Assembly (NCBI RefSeq): GCF_030272615.1
Contig: NC_081412.1
Location: 102,348,796-102,412,795, forward strand
DNA: 64,000 bases
DNA from: Cryptomeria japonica
Lineage: Eukaryota > Streptophyta > Pinopsida > Cupressales > Cupressaceae
Direction: 5' to 3'
In this document: piece after piece, positions 53,127 to 63,476 of the stretch
Layout of the letters: each line of letters opens with the position of its first letter
How positions within the stretch are numbered: position 1 is the stretch's first letter
Position numbers and translations under genes: made by a program
Notes under the pieces: generated by a model
Databases searched by the model: none
The model's input: only the letters and a program-made list of their open reading frames with translations
What the model was told of the DNA's origin: nothing

Positions 53127-53717
53127 ATGAGTTTTACAACAATAAGCCCTACTTACACTATTCCCGTTAGACGAAGCCTTAGAATTAAGTCCTTCCAAGG
53201 TTTAATTACTGAGGAGATGGAACCTAATTTGAATGGTCTTTTTAACGAGGACATGGGTAATTCCTCTAATCCTCTTAATGATGAAGAAGCTCTCCATGAG
53301 GTTTCTGTAGAACAACTTTCAAAATTGGATAACCAATTTGACGATTTTCGACAGTGGATGTCTCAAGAATACCCTGATAGTCAAGCTCTTCCTTTAATTG
53401 AGGGTCTAAAATGTATGCTTCAAAGTGATAAGAATGGAATTGATATTTTGCGTGGTATTGCACACATTGTGGATTCAAATGTGATGCCTATGAAGAGTTG
53501 TGCCGAAACCTTAGGTTATACACAACCTCCTACTCAAGACAATCATTCTATTCCTTTGACAACTCCTATTGCTAGCATACCTACCTTTACATCAAACATA
53601 ATGACCACTTCTATACAAGATATTCCCCCTATGATCACTAGTCATGGGGCAATCCCTCTTCTTCAATCAACCCTCTTCCTTCATTCAATCCAACTTCTTC
53701 ATTCATTCCTTCAATGA
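53127..53717 (+). CDS. gag: E12 Gag N-terminal region
   Basis: The frame starts MSFTTISPTYTIPVRRSLRI at 53127 after a long leader. It has a basic start, then acidic helical sequence (LNDEEALHEVSVEQLSKLDN, LIEGLKCMLQSDKNGIDIL), and a P/T/S-rich linker. The next frame (from 53644) takes over inside the linker, so one or two small indels probably split a single Gag, or a frameshift occurs in expression. The overlap at 53644-53717 lies in low-complexity sequence, which favours simple mutation. Confidence 0.65.
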   Translation: MSFTTISPTYTIPVRRSLRIKSFQGLITEEMEPNLNGLFNEDMGNSSNPLNDEEALHEVSVEQLSKLDNQFDDFRQWMSQEYPDSQALPLIEGLKCMLQSDKNGIDILRGIAHIVDSNVMPMKSCAETLGYTQPPTQDNHSIPLTTPIASIPTFTSNIMTTSIQDIPPMITSHGAIPLLQSTLFLHSIQLLHSFLQ

Positions 53718-56076
53718 GTGTTCCTATTATATCACCACAAATGAACATGACGCAAGGGGCAACTCGTTTAATCATTCCATTCCTCCTTGTAGTGTTCCTC
53801 CTGTCCAATCATCTCCTATGACTAACTATCATAGTGTCCCACCACCTTACTCTCTACCTTCTTTCAATAACATAACACATCCATCACAATCCAACACGTC
53901 TAATATGAACTCTTCGACTGAAGCAACCATTAACAATCTTGCACAAACTGTCTCTTCTTTACAGCAACAAATTGCCTCTATGAATCAATCTAAGTTTAGT
54001 GTGCCCACATTTGATGTTGCGAGCCCACTTTCTCTTGATATTTTTCGAGCTATTCCCCCTAAACATGTTGAAATTCCGCATTTGGAGCTTTATAATGGTA
54101 AGGGTGATCCTCTAACACATGTTAAGACCTTTCAAACAATATGTACTGATTTTGCTTATGACCAAAGGTTGCTTGCAAAACTGTTTACTAGAACATTAAG
54201 AGACAAAGCCCTACAATGGTATTGCTCGTTGCCTTCTTATTCTATTACTTCTTTTGAACAACTTGCAAATGCTTTCATTCAACAATTTCAAAACAATATA
54301 AGTCCTAAAGTTACTTTGATTGATTTAATGCATTGTAAACAAGGTGTTAAAGAAAAAGTGACTGATTTCATTGGTAGATATAAGCATTTGTATGCTCAAA
54401 TTTCCTTTCCAGTGCCTGACAATGATATTCAAAGAATCTTTATTTCTAATTTACAAAAAGACATTAGAGAAAAACTCCTGTTTTCTGAGTTTACTTCTTT
54501 CCAACAGTTGTGCGCAACTCTTCATAATTATCAACTGACTGTGAGCCAAATGGAACAATCACATCCTATGGCTCCGAGTGATAAGGGTGATAGTAGTCAA
54601 CAACCATTTGGGAAGTTTAAACCGAATAGAGAGTCCATTAAATTCAATGAAAACATCATCAACAACAATGTGAATGCAGCATCAGGTGTGTCTCCTATTT
54701 CTAAGTTTTTCAAGAGAGAAAGAAAGTTTACTCCTTTGAATGAATCATTGCATAGTATTATGAATAAGTTATTGGAACAAAATGTGCTTACTCTTCCTCC
54801 TATAAGGCAAATAGATCCTGCAAAGATTACTTCACCTTATTTTGATAACAAAGCTTTTTGTCAATTTCATCGTCAGCCTGGGCATGATACTAAAAAATGT
54901 TTTTCTTTAAAGGGTAAAATTCAAGATTTGATTGATAATAATACTATTTTTGTTTCTGGTGTGAATGATAAAGGCAACAAATCTATAGCTCTTCCTAACC
55001 AAAATCTTCAGATTTTTCCTGATCCATTACCTTCTCATACCTCTAATGCGATTGATACTATTGATTCCTCTGTCTCACCTGATGATCTTGTGTCTATGAC
55101 TCCTAATGTGATTAACTTTGTGGAGCAACAGAAAATCCCTAAAGAACCTTCCATCACATTTGATTCCAGTGAAACTATCAGAGCACCTGATGGTCCTTTA
55201 TATATAGTTGCAAAAGTCAAGAATACACCTTGTCGTGGAGTGCTTATTGATCCTTCTTGCATGGTTAATGTCATTACTGAAGAGTTTCTTTTTACTTTGC
55301 AATTGAATCAACTGATCTATGATGAAACAAATGTGGTTGTGAAACTATTTGATGCATTTTCTTCTCCTGCAATTGGTTCTATTACATTACCTATTGAGGT
55401 CCATAACAAATCTCTTGATGTGGACTTTGCTATTATTCCATCATCCGAACAATTTCGTGTGAAGCTTGGCTATCCTTGGCTATCTTCCATGAAAGCTATT
55501 GCTTCTCCTATCCACAAGTGTTTGAAATTTCCCCATAATGGTGAAGTTGTTACTGTCAATCATAGTCTCTTTAAACCAGCTGAAAGAACTTCTAGCGTTC
55601 CTGTTGATTACTTTTGGCCTAAACAATTCCAATCTCTTCCTCCACGAAGTGATCATCTTTTCAAATCTTATCAAAAGTGGAAAAAAGATATGATCCTTTC
55701 TCTAAGTGAACCTAGAACACCCAAACTTGACATTCCTATCATTCTTGAGAAGGAAGTTCTTCCTTTGAAAGATAAAACTAATGTCTTTCCTCAAGAAGAT
55801 TCCCAACCCATCCCTATGGATGTGACTATGCCTATGCCGAATAAACCTTCTAAAAGTAGACCTATCCCTCCTCGTCATGATGGACTTGGTCTCCTTCCTA
55901 AACCAAATATTCCTCCTTTATATGGAGCAGTTCCTCCTCCTTCCTCTTATGGAGAGAAGAGACCTTCCTCTTCTCCTATTATTCAACCTAAGAGACCACA
56001 ACCTAAACACCCAAGTGATAAGGATGAGAACATTCCTCCTCCTCAATCTTCGCAACTTCCTACTAAGACTAGATGA
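53644..56076 (+). CDS. gag: E12 Gag capsid, zinc knuckle and protease-like domain
   Basis: An 810-residue frame, the longest in the window. After a P/S-rich start, the capsid domain (retrotransposon Gag, PF03732 type) spans about residues 120-305: IPHLELYNGKGDPLTHVKTF, LRDKALQWYCSLP and FIGRYKHLYAQIS. A knuckle variant, FCQFHRQPGHDTKKC (C-x2-H-x4-H-x4-C), is at about residue 412. A retropepsin-like fold follows (about 515-640): RGVLIDPSCMVNVI has the aspartate but not the glycine that normally follows, and VKLGYPWLSSMKA and CLKFPHNGEVVTV match the C-terminal part. The tail is proline-rich with HDGLGLLPKPN. Without RT and integrase, it would rely on other elements. The frame starts inside the linker, so 53644 is not the true start. 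Confidence 0.85.
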   Translation: MGQSLFFNQPSSFIQSNFFIHSFNECSYYITTNEHDARGNSFNHSIPPCSVPPVQSSPMTNYHSVPPPYSLPSFNNITHPSQSNTSNMNSSTEATINNLAQTVSSLQQQIASMNQSKFSVPTFDVASPLSLDIFRAIPPKHVEIPHLELYNGKGDPLTHVKTFQTICTDFAYDQRLLAKLFTRTLRDKALQWYCSLPSYSITSFEQLANAFIQQFQNNISPKVTLIDLMHCKQGVKEKVTDFIGRYKHLYAQISFPVPDNDIQRIFISNLQKDIREKLLFSEFTSFQQLCATLHNYQLTVSQMEQSHPMAPSDKGDSSQQPFGKFKPNRESIKFNENIINNNVNAASGVSPISKFFKRERKFTPLNESLHSIMNKLLEQNVLTLPPIRQIDPAKITSPYFDNKAFCQFHRQPGHDTKKCFSLKGKIQDLIDNNTIFVSGVNDKGNKSIALPNQNLQIFPDPLPSHTSNAIDTIDSSVSPDDLVSMTPNVINFVEQQKIPKEPSITFDSSETIRAPDGPLYIVAKVKNTPCRGVLIDPSCMVNVITEEFLFTLQLNQLIYDETNVVVKLFDAFSSPAIGSITLPIEVHNKSLDVDFAIIPSSEQFRVKLGYPWLSSMKAIASPIHKCLKFPHNGEVVTVNHSLFKPAERTSSVPVDYFWPKQFQSLPPRSDHLFKSYQKWKKDMILSLSEPRTPKLDIPIILEKEVLPLKDKTNVFPQEDSQPIPMDVTMPMPNKPSKSRPIPPRHDGLGLLPKPNIPPLYGAVPPPSSYGEKRPSSSPIIQPKRPQPKHPSDKDENIPPPQSSQLPTKTR

Positions 56077-56568
56077 AATCGTTCTGCACGTGAACGCCGA
56101 TGAAAGCGTCGTCTTAGAGCTCAGGCAGCTGCTTTTCAAACTTTGCAATCCCCAAAAACACCTTCAACAAGCATTATTCCATTTTCTCCTCAACCGACGA
56201 TTGAGCCGAAATCTCCTAAACATAAGATGCATGATGGTCTTGATCCGGTGCAAGTTAAAGATCCTATTTTTATAAATCTTGATGATGATATAGATGAAAA
56301 TGTTATTCATGATGAAAATGTTACTCCTGTTCATTCTGATAGTGAATATGAATATGTTGATGTTGATAACCATCTATCTAACAAATTTTCTAAAGCACTT
56401 ATCCTAGCTCCTAGACAAGAACACCGTGGCTTGGGACATGAACATAGCCCTTGTTTGGATCTTGTGATAGCTCCATCTGCTGTGTTAGATGTTCCTCCTC
56501 TAGCGTGTTCCCTACCTTCGCGAAACATTGATCAGCAAGATCGGGGGGTAGATGACGTGCTAGACTAG
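56077..56568 (+). CDS. E12 C-terminal extension of the gag-protease frame
   Basis: After the TGA at 56074-56076 the coding continues with NRSARERR, a second TGA, then KRRLRAQAAAFQTLQSPKTP. Both stops are in the same frame and are where arginine (CGA) fits the local RRR run. An acidic tail follows (DPIFINLDDDIDENVIHDEN, SDSEYEYVDVDNHLS) and ends VDDVLD at TAG 56566-56568. I recognise no domain. Confidence 0.6.
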
Positions 56569-57312
56569 TTTCATTAGCATAGCAGATTCTCTCCCCCTCT
56601 CTTTTGTTACTTCTTCTATATGTTATTCTCATTCTTCTATTTGTTGTCCTTAGTGTTGTCTACTTGAGGACGATGCAAAGCATTGAGATCTCTCGATCTC
56701 TCTCATGTTGACTCAAAAGACACATCTGTTCCCTTCTTTTAGGTGACCTTCCTTGATTGGGGAATGAAGAACAAATTATGCATACATACATATGATATAC
56801 ATGAATTATCATACAGCATACTGACCCCGAGGAAAGCGAAGTTACCTTGTGCTTTGTGTTTTGTGTTTATTATCCTTGGGCTTATCTCACACTTGGGGGC
56901 TAAATCCTTGTGATAACGTGCTCCTTTCCCTTCTCATTCTTATATGTATCACTACCTTAAAGCAATCACCCCCGGTGAGGCGTGTGTGATCGCTTTAACG
57001 TATGGGGGCATACATCCCGTTCATATCTTTTCAAGATACTTAAAAATTTCTTGGCGAATTTAGCTTTGATTTGAAAATTTTTGATATCTTTCTTGCATGA
57101 CTCATAGTGAGGGAACCTTGCTACTGACAGTCATGGTTCTCCCTCATGATCTTCCCTTTTACTTTGTCAATCGAAGTCGTAAGACCCTTAGTCCACTGGG
57201 GGCTTGGTGTATCTTGCCTCCTTGACGTGGTGAAAGTCTTTCAATGTTGTTTCCTTGTACTTTACCGGAAGTATGAGCATACGCCTATACTCCCGCTAAA
57301 GTGGGGGCTAAA
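56569..57312 (+). other. E12 3' untranslated region and polypurine tract
   Basis: No gene supported. GGGGGCTAAA-type words occur three times: TTGGGGGCTAAATCC (56895), TATGGGGGCATA (57001) and GTGGGGGCTAAA (57301-57312). The last touches the LTR and is the primer for plus-strand synthesis. Confidence 0.8.
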
Positions 57313-58567
57313 TGTAGCGTCCTAAAATTGCGACACTTGCAATTTTGACTGTATTTCGGTCTTCACGATGGCGACGCAACACGCAACCTGAATGGAGACC
57401 CCGAAACCTGATTATGACACCAAAAATTGCATTTTCTTGCACCCTGGCCTGAACCTCCTTTGCACCCTGCTGTCCCGGGAGGTGGGACCAGAGCGCCCAG
57501 TGCCCTAGTCCTTCAGGACCAGGGCACCCAGGTCCCCCAGGACCATGGCGCCCAGCGCCCTGGTCCCTGGGTCCTATTTTGGGCCCGGTCTCTTTTGGAC
57601 TTCGGGTCTTTATGTTTGCAAATTGGAAAATTATCTTTCCTGGTCGGCCTAAGGTCGGGAAAATCAGTCTATCAGCCCTAAATGACAAGTATATAAACTC
57701 CATTTTTCTCTCCCATTTGGGGTAGAGGAAATAGAAGGAGGACATATGTGTACAAGCGTGGAAACTATACTCAAGCATTCAAGCATTCAAGCATTCATTC
57801 CAAGTCTCCATTCAAGGCTAAGTGTTGCATTCAAGACAAGGATTCAACCATTGAAGAGGAGATCACTTACTACATGCTACATACAACATACAACAAACAA
57901 CAACATCTATACCTTCGCACATAAGGATACAAACATCCTTACAACAAGGTATTAGTACTTGTTTTACATTACATTTACAGCAATTTCTCATTTCTTGGTT
58001 AATTCCAAAACCGGGGTTTGACCTAAAGGCAAACCCCTAATCCCTAACCCCCCAATCGTCTTTGCTTTTCTGTGTGTAGGTTGCAGGTACGCGGCTGAAA
58101 TTGAAGATCTGGAATCCTTGTGCAGAGACGAACAGATCCCCCTTCATTTTGCGGATTTTTCGGAGGACCGTGGCGCTCGGGCGCCATCGTCCCGACAACT
58201 TTTGCTCAAATTTGTAGGACAGCTCCGTATCGACATTTTACTGCTAATTCCAGGTCCGCAGCTTCATCCTATATCCCTATCTCAGTTTATAAGCGAATCT
58301 TTGTCACTTTCTATGCATTCCTAGCTTAATTCTTCTATCAACATTCTTTACAAAAGAGGGTAGCCTTGTTGTCTTAACCCTTGAAACTCATTTAGCATCC
58401 AACCTTGCCTTGTGTGGGATTGGATCTTGTGGGTTTCAACCCCTCTTTTGAATGTAAAGTCTCTCCCTTAAGTGAAAACCATCAACCCTAGAGACTCTCC
58501 CTTCTCTCTCCTCGGAGTTGGAAGAGGGGAGAGCAACTAGGGTTCGATCGCGATTTTCCGCTTTACA
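57313..58567 (+). repeat. E12 3' LTR
   Basis: TGTAGCGTCCTA to CGCTTTACA, 1255 bases. It differs from the 5' LTR by scattered transitions and by a 24 base expansion in the GC-rich module (57520-57560, extra copy of CCAGGACCATGGCGCC-like sequence). Confidence 0.95.
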
Positions 58568-60081
58568 CCAAGTATGAAGGCAAAGGAGACCCCCGCGATC
58601 ATGTTCGAGAATTCCCCATCTTATGCCAAGAAGTCTCCTATAGTGACCTTTATCTTCGTAAACTCTTTCCCAAGAGTCTCACGGGAGACGCCCTGGCATG
58701 GTTCTCATCTCTACCATGAGGTTCCATTATCTCTTTTCCAGACTTGGCAGAAAAATTTGTGGCCCACTATGCATACAACATGGGTAATGATGTTTCTATG
58801 ATGGACCTATGTAATACAAAACAAAGGCCCGGAGAAACCTTCACCAATTTCCTACAAAGATGGTGACATCTTATCAAGAAATTCTAGTGGGACATGCCAG
58901 AACAACATCAAATTGAACTATTCCAAAATAACTTGGTGCCTGAACTTTCAAGACCTTTAATATCTCAATGTATCAAATCCTTCCAAAAATTGACAGATAA
59001 GGGCCTTGCCCTCGAATGTGTCTTGTTGGAGGAAGAAACCTTGAAACATTACCAGAAATCAACACAAAGTTCTTCCTCTTATTCTAACGACAAGCCAAAA
59101 TTCTATTCTAAAAACAAAAACGTGGTCAATGATGGTGTAACTGATGCAAAGCGGGTCCAAACCATGGCCGCTCCCCCAAAATCCACCACCAATAATCATC
59201 AATTCAATAATCGAGACAATCCAAATCAATCCAAAAAACCTCACAACAATGTCTCAATCCAAGGACGACCACCCCGATCGAATAACAGGACTCCAAGAGA
59301 TTTCACTCCTCTGGTTGAGCCTATTGAAGTGGTGTTTCAGAAACTTGTCCAAGCAGGTGTAGTGGTTTTTCCAATCACTCGCCCATTTGACCCCAATCAA
59401 CCTAAACTGAGATGGTATAATGAAAATGAGTATTGTGAATACCATCGTATCAAGGGACATGATACACGAAAGTGTATGAAACTGAAGATCTACATACAAG
59501 ATCTCATTGATAGAGGTGAGATTGAAGTAGCAAATGCAAAACCTGGTAATAACATTGACAAACTCAAAATGTACCAAGAACCCTTCCCGAAGCATGATAA
59601 AGGAAAAGGTTCATCATCTAACGCAATGGGTTATGACTATGCTAATCACGTAACCAATTTTGATTTTTTGGTAGGTTGCATTGAACCTGCAGACAATAAT
59701 GTCAATGTCATAACCATCCAAGGAGTTAATCCTCCTTCTTCCCAAAGCAGACCAAATCCTGCTCAGATAGTCATTCAAGGTGCCACACCTTCCACCTCCC
59801 ATTTCCAGAATGACTGCAATGCAACTACACGTAGAGGAAGAGTCAACATCCAAGGAGTTCCTCCCCCACCAAACCCCCCACCCATGTCTTCCACCCGCCA
59901 ATATGACCTCCTTGATCAACTTGGGAAGACACCCGCGCAGATCTCCATTTTGGAACTTCTCAAGACCTCCCTGGTCCATAAAGAAATTTTGGAACAAGCC
60001 CTTCTCCAATCACGCGTTCCAGATAACATCGATGCCACCCAATTCCAAGCCCTCATTGGAAACCTTGTTGCCCAGTAGCAT
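58568..60081 (+). pseudogene. gag: E11 Gag, C-terminal part: capsid and nucleocapsid
   Basis: This is the continuation of the gene cut at 50715. It resumes YEGKGDPRDHVREFP and contains LTGDALAWFSSLP, a TGA (about 58718), a TGA and a TAG (about 58864 and 58885), then an open 394-residue stretch from 58894: QHQIELFQNNLVPELSRPLI, a basic and N/Q-rich linker, EYCEYHRIKGHDTRKC (zinc knuckle of the C-x2-H-x4-H-x4-C form, about residues 182-197), and a tail with the repeated phrase 'IQG(V/A)(N/T/P)P' (four times). TAG at 60079-60081 lies where the frame would run on into protease. Confidence 0.88.
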
Positions 60082-60579
60082 ATTGTATTTAACTCCAAAG
60101 ATGCTCCCACAGATGAAGACCATAACAAACCTTTGCACATCAAAGCTCTTATCCACAAGCACAAGGTCAAACGTATCCTAATAGACGGTGGATCTGGGCT
60201 TAATCTGTGTACATACAAATTAATAAAATAATTGGGACTTTCTGAGGATCTGATAGACACATCAGGAAGGATCACAATAAAGGCATATGATGATGTAGAA
60301 AGAATTTCAAAGGGCATGGTCACCTTACCTCTTCAAGTGGGCCCCATTACAATTGAAACCCCTTGCCAAGTACTAGATCTTGACCTCCCCTACAACATTC
60401 TCCTTGGGAGGCCATGGATTTATTCCTTGTAGGTCGTACCCTCCACCTATCACCAATGCATCAAATTCCCCTATAACGGAAGAGAGATCACTATCAAAGG
60501 TGATCCCCAACCTTTTCAATATTGCAAACTATTAGAGGGGAAGCATCCGTATCATTGCCCACTAAATAGACCCTCGCCA
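60082..60579 (+). pseudogene. E11 aspartic protease
   Basis: Retropepsin domain. The active site RILIDGGSGLNLC lies near 60171-60210 (D-G-G-S, a form common in Tat-type elements). After a TAA at about 60229 the domain continues LGLSEDLIDTSGRITIKAY, then YNILLGRPWIYSL, TAG at 60430, and CIKFPYNGREITI. The stops fall at 60079, 60229 and 60430 in the same frame as gag, so gag and protease formed one reading frame. Confidence 0.8.
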
Positions 60580-61553
60580 ATGCCTCCATCTGACACATCA
60601 AATGTTGCCTCCACATCATCCCAACTAGATAATCAAATCAAGATCTTGGACAATGGCTGTAGAGAATACAAATTGGAGGACATCTTATTAATAGGTAACC
60701 TCCCTCTCTCTCCTAAGTCATTTGGCAAACCAACAGAGATAAAAAAGGACCCAAAACCAGTCATGCAATGCCAAAACACCACCTTCCAGCAATGGGGCCT
60801 ACTTGATAACGAGAGCCTCGAAGCAGATATCTCTCCATGGTTGTACCGGGAAGAAGATGAAGATCCAACAAGAATATCCAAAGAAATGTACCCAAAAGCA
60901 TCTGCCATAGTTGAAAAAATGGGTTACAAAGGACACAGCTTGGGACCAGAGGAGAAAGGAAGAAAAACACCCATAAATCCTATCTCTTACAGATACAACA
61001 GAGGCTTGGGGTACACCCCGGTGCCTAAGATTACTATCGTTGGTGCCCCTTCTAGTCCTTCTTCGGATATCAAAAGCGTTGACGAAGAGGAATTCCATGA
61101 AATGCCTTATGAATATGAGAAAGATATCTTCTTGGACGCTTATATCAATACCATCATCCCCGTAATCCCTCCTACTTCACATGAGCCGCATCTTGTCCAT
61201 CCTGAACTCATTGACCGGGGCCAACAAGACAAACCCACTTTAGATATTTGGGCTAACGATAATGCTCTCATTGCTCTCCTAACAGCACAAATATGGAAGA
61301 TTGTAGCAAAATCAAGGGTATTCAACTACACGAAAAGGGATACTTTGGTAGTCAAGTCAATGCCCTTAGCCACAAAAAAGATAATAAAAGAAAAAAATAT
61401 TATTCCCTAGGTGAAAACCTCCCTGAGGCACCTTTGGATGAACAAGAAATAAAAACAAAGGGCGTATCTGAAAGTGAAAACCTGGAAAAGACACTTGACG
61501 ATGAGGGATTTGACCTCCCTACCATTGGTTACCTTCCATAGGACAAATAAAAA
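60580..61553 (+). pseudogene. E11 protease-RT linker with G-patch-like segment
   Basis: A 276-residue open frame (60580-61410) with CREYKLEDILLIGNLP and, at about residues 105-150, YPKASAIVEKMGYKGHSLGP followed by EEKGRKTPINP. The spacing of aromatic and glycine residues (MGYKGHSLG) resembles a G-patch, a nucleic-acid-binding motif found after protease in some retroviruses and reported in plant gypsy elements. An acidic stretch follows. The frame ends at 61410 and shifts to another (61293-61541) before RT. Confidence 0.55.
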
Positions 61554-62742
61554 TTGTTGATAGAAGAAATAGACAGCATCAACATGGGCACCGAGGTCAT
61601 TCCAAAAAATGTGCTCATTGCCAAATCCCTCACAGAAATCGAGAAACAAGACTTCATCAACTTCTTTATAGAGGTAAAAATCAATTTTGCATGGTCTTAT
61701 TCCGATATGTCAAGGTTGGACCTTGCCTTGGTGGTTCACAATCTCGCCATCCGCCCAGATGCAAAATCTGTAAAATAGAAATTGCGCAAAATGCACCCAC
61801 ATATTGTACTCCTGGTCAAGGCGGAACTCTAAAAGTTGTTAGACGCAGAATTTATCAAACCAATAGATTATGTTGAATGGGTCTCCAACATTGTACCTGT
61901 CGGCAAATCTGTTGGGGGCATCTGCATCCACACAGATTTTCAAGATCTAAATATAGCTTGTCCTAAAGATGATTTCCCGCTCCCCAATATAGACATGATT
62001 GTGGACCTTACAGCAGGACATGAAATGTTATCGCTAATGGATGGGTTTTCTGGATACAACCAAATCAGGATAGTAGATGAGGATCAACATAAAACTGCAT
62101 TCACAACACCATGGGGTACCTTCTGTTACCGGGTCATGCCTTTTGGCCTTAAAAATACTGGAGTTATGTATCAATAGGAAATGACAACAATTTTTCATGA
62201 CCTCTTGCACAAAATTATAGATGACTACGTGGATGATCTGCTTGGAAAATCCAAGACAAGACAAGAACACATCCCCATTCTAAAACAGATATTCGAAAGA
62301 TTGGAAAAATACAAGCTACGCCTAAATCCCAAAAAGTGTGTTTGGTGTCACATCGGGAAAACTACTGGGATTCATTGTTTCCTTCAGAGGTATCGAGGTT
62401 GATCCCACAAAGGTAAAAGCTATTATGGAAATGCCTCCACCAAAAACTCTCAGACAACTGCGCAGTCTCCAGGGAAAACTCCAGTCGGTTAGGTGTTTCA
62501 TTTCACAACTAGCAGATAAGTGCCATCCATTTGCACATCTCTTGTGCAAGGATACAAAATTCAAATGGGATTGCTTATGCCAAAAGGCCTTTGAGAAACT
62601 AAAAGAATATCTAGCATCACCTCCGGTATTGATGCCTCTTGCTCCTGGAAAACCCCTTATTTTGTATATATGCGCTACTGCAGTAGCATTGGGGGCAATA
62701 TTGGCACAAACAGATGATCAAGGGAAAGAACGTGTTGTTTAG
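61554..62742 (+). pseudogene. E11 reverse transcriptase
   Basis: Landmarks in order: NFAWSYSDMSRLD, a TAG (61776), KLRKMHPHIVLLVKAEL, a stop, EFIKPIDYVEWVSNIVPV, DLNIACPKDDFPLPNIDMI, LMDGFSGYNQIRI (catalytic aspartate), PWGTFCYRVMPFGLKN, a TAG (62175), and the catalytic box YVDD at 62226-62237. At about 62340, in RLNPKKC, a small deletion shifts the frame; it continues FGVTSGKLLGFIV, PPKTLRQLRSLQGKLQS and FKWDCLCQKAFEKLKEYL to a TAG at 62740. The sequence matches E4 RT closely. Confidence 0.88.
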
Positions 62743-63476
62743 TACATCAGTCGTACACTGGTAGGGTATGAACTCAATTATACCCCCATTGAAAGAGCAT
62801 GCTTGGCATTGGTGTTTAGCACACAAAAAATCTGACACTATATCCAAAACAACAAAACAAAACTAATTGCTAAAATTGATCCACTTAAATATCTCTTGTC
62901 CAAAGCTACTCTCACTGGCCGAACAGCTAAATGGGTCATAATCTTAAGTGAGTTTGACATTGAATATGTGGATAGAAAAGAAATCAAGGGACAAGTCATT
63001 GTAGATCAGTTGGCTGAAGCTCCACTTCCAAGTGACCATCCTCTTCTCACAAAATTACCATATGAGTTCATTATGACTGTTACCACATCCTCCACATGGC
63101 AATTGTATTTTGATGGCTCCTACACTCAAAATGGATCGAGGGCAAGAATATTATTGGTCACACCTCAAAGAGATGGCATCCCAAAATCATACAAGATATC
63201 CTTTGCATGTACCAACAACATAGCAGAATACGAGGCCCTCATCACAGGTTTACACTTGGCTATCCACTAGAAAATAAAGGAATTACAAGTCTATGGCGAT
63301 TCCTAGCTCGTCATAAAACAAGTCAATGATGAATACCAGACAAAAAATGATAAACTCCTTCCCTACCATACCATGGTTGAAGATCTTAAGCAACATTTCA
63401 CGGCAATCAAGTTTGATCAAATCCCACAAACAAACAACAGGGCTACAGATGCAATGGCCACCATTAGCTCCCTCCT
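62743..63476 (+). pseudogene. E11 RNase H and second (archaeal-type) RNase H
   Basis: The first RNase H continues YISRTLVGYELNYTPIERAC, a TGA (62833), then KLIAKIDPLKYLLSKATLTG and SEFDIEYVDRKEIKGQVI. The second domain has WQLYFDGSYTQNGS (first acidic residue), NNIAEYEALITG (glutamate), a TAG (63268), VYGDS-stop-LVIKQ (aspartate, with TAG where glutamine is expected) and NNRATDAMA (last aspartate). All catalytic acidic residues are visible, but three stops interrupt the gene. Confidence 0.85.

Larger units (their letters stand above)
50716..58567 (+). mobile_element. E12: complete non-autonomous gypsy element (LTR, gag, protease-like, no RT)
   Basis: Two almost identical LTRs (1231 and 1255 bases), a primer site, a leader, a gag-protease-like reading frame, a polypurine tract and a 5 bp target duplication make this element complete in structure. 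The internal 5.4 kb has no RT, RNase H or integrase. It fits the class of terminal-repeat elements that carry only gag (TR-GAG type). LTR differences seen by eye are mostly C/T or G/A changes plus one 24 bp length change, so it is the youngest insertion in the window. Confidence 0.93.
50711..58572. other. Target site duplication CCAAG flanking E12
   Basis: CCAAG stands at 50711-50715 and 58568-58572, immediately outside the two LTRs of E12. Five bases is the normal target duplication for gypsy elements. Confidence 0.95.

Noticed and set aside
55918-56528. Arginine/serine-rich - strand frames in E12
   Set aside because: Antisense shadow of the proline/serine-rich Gag tail, without independent support. 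The PMD-style antisense gene is not present in E12.
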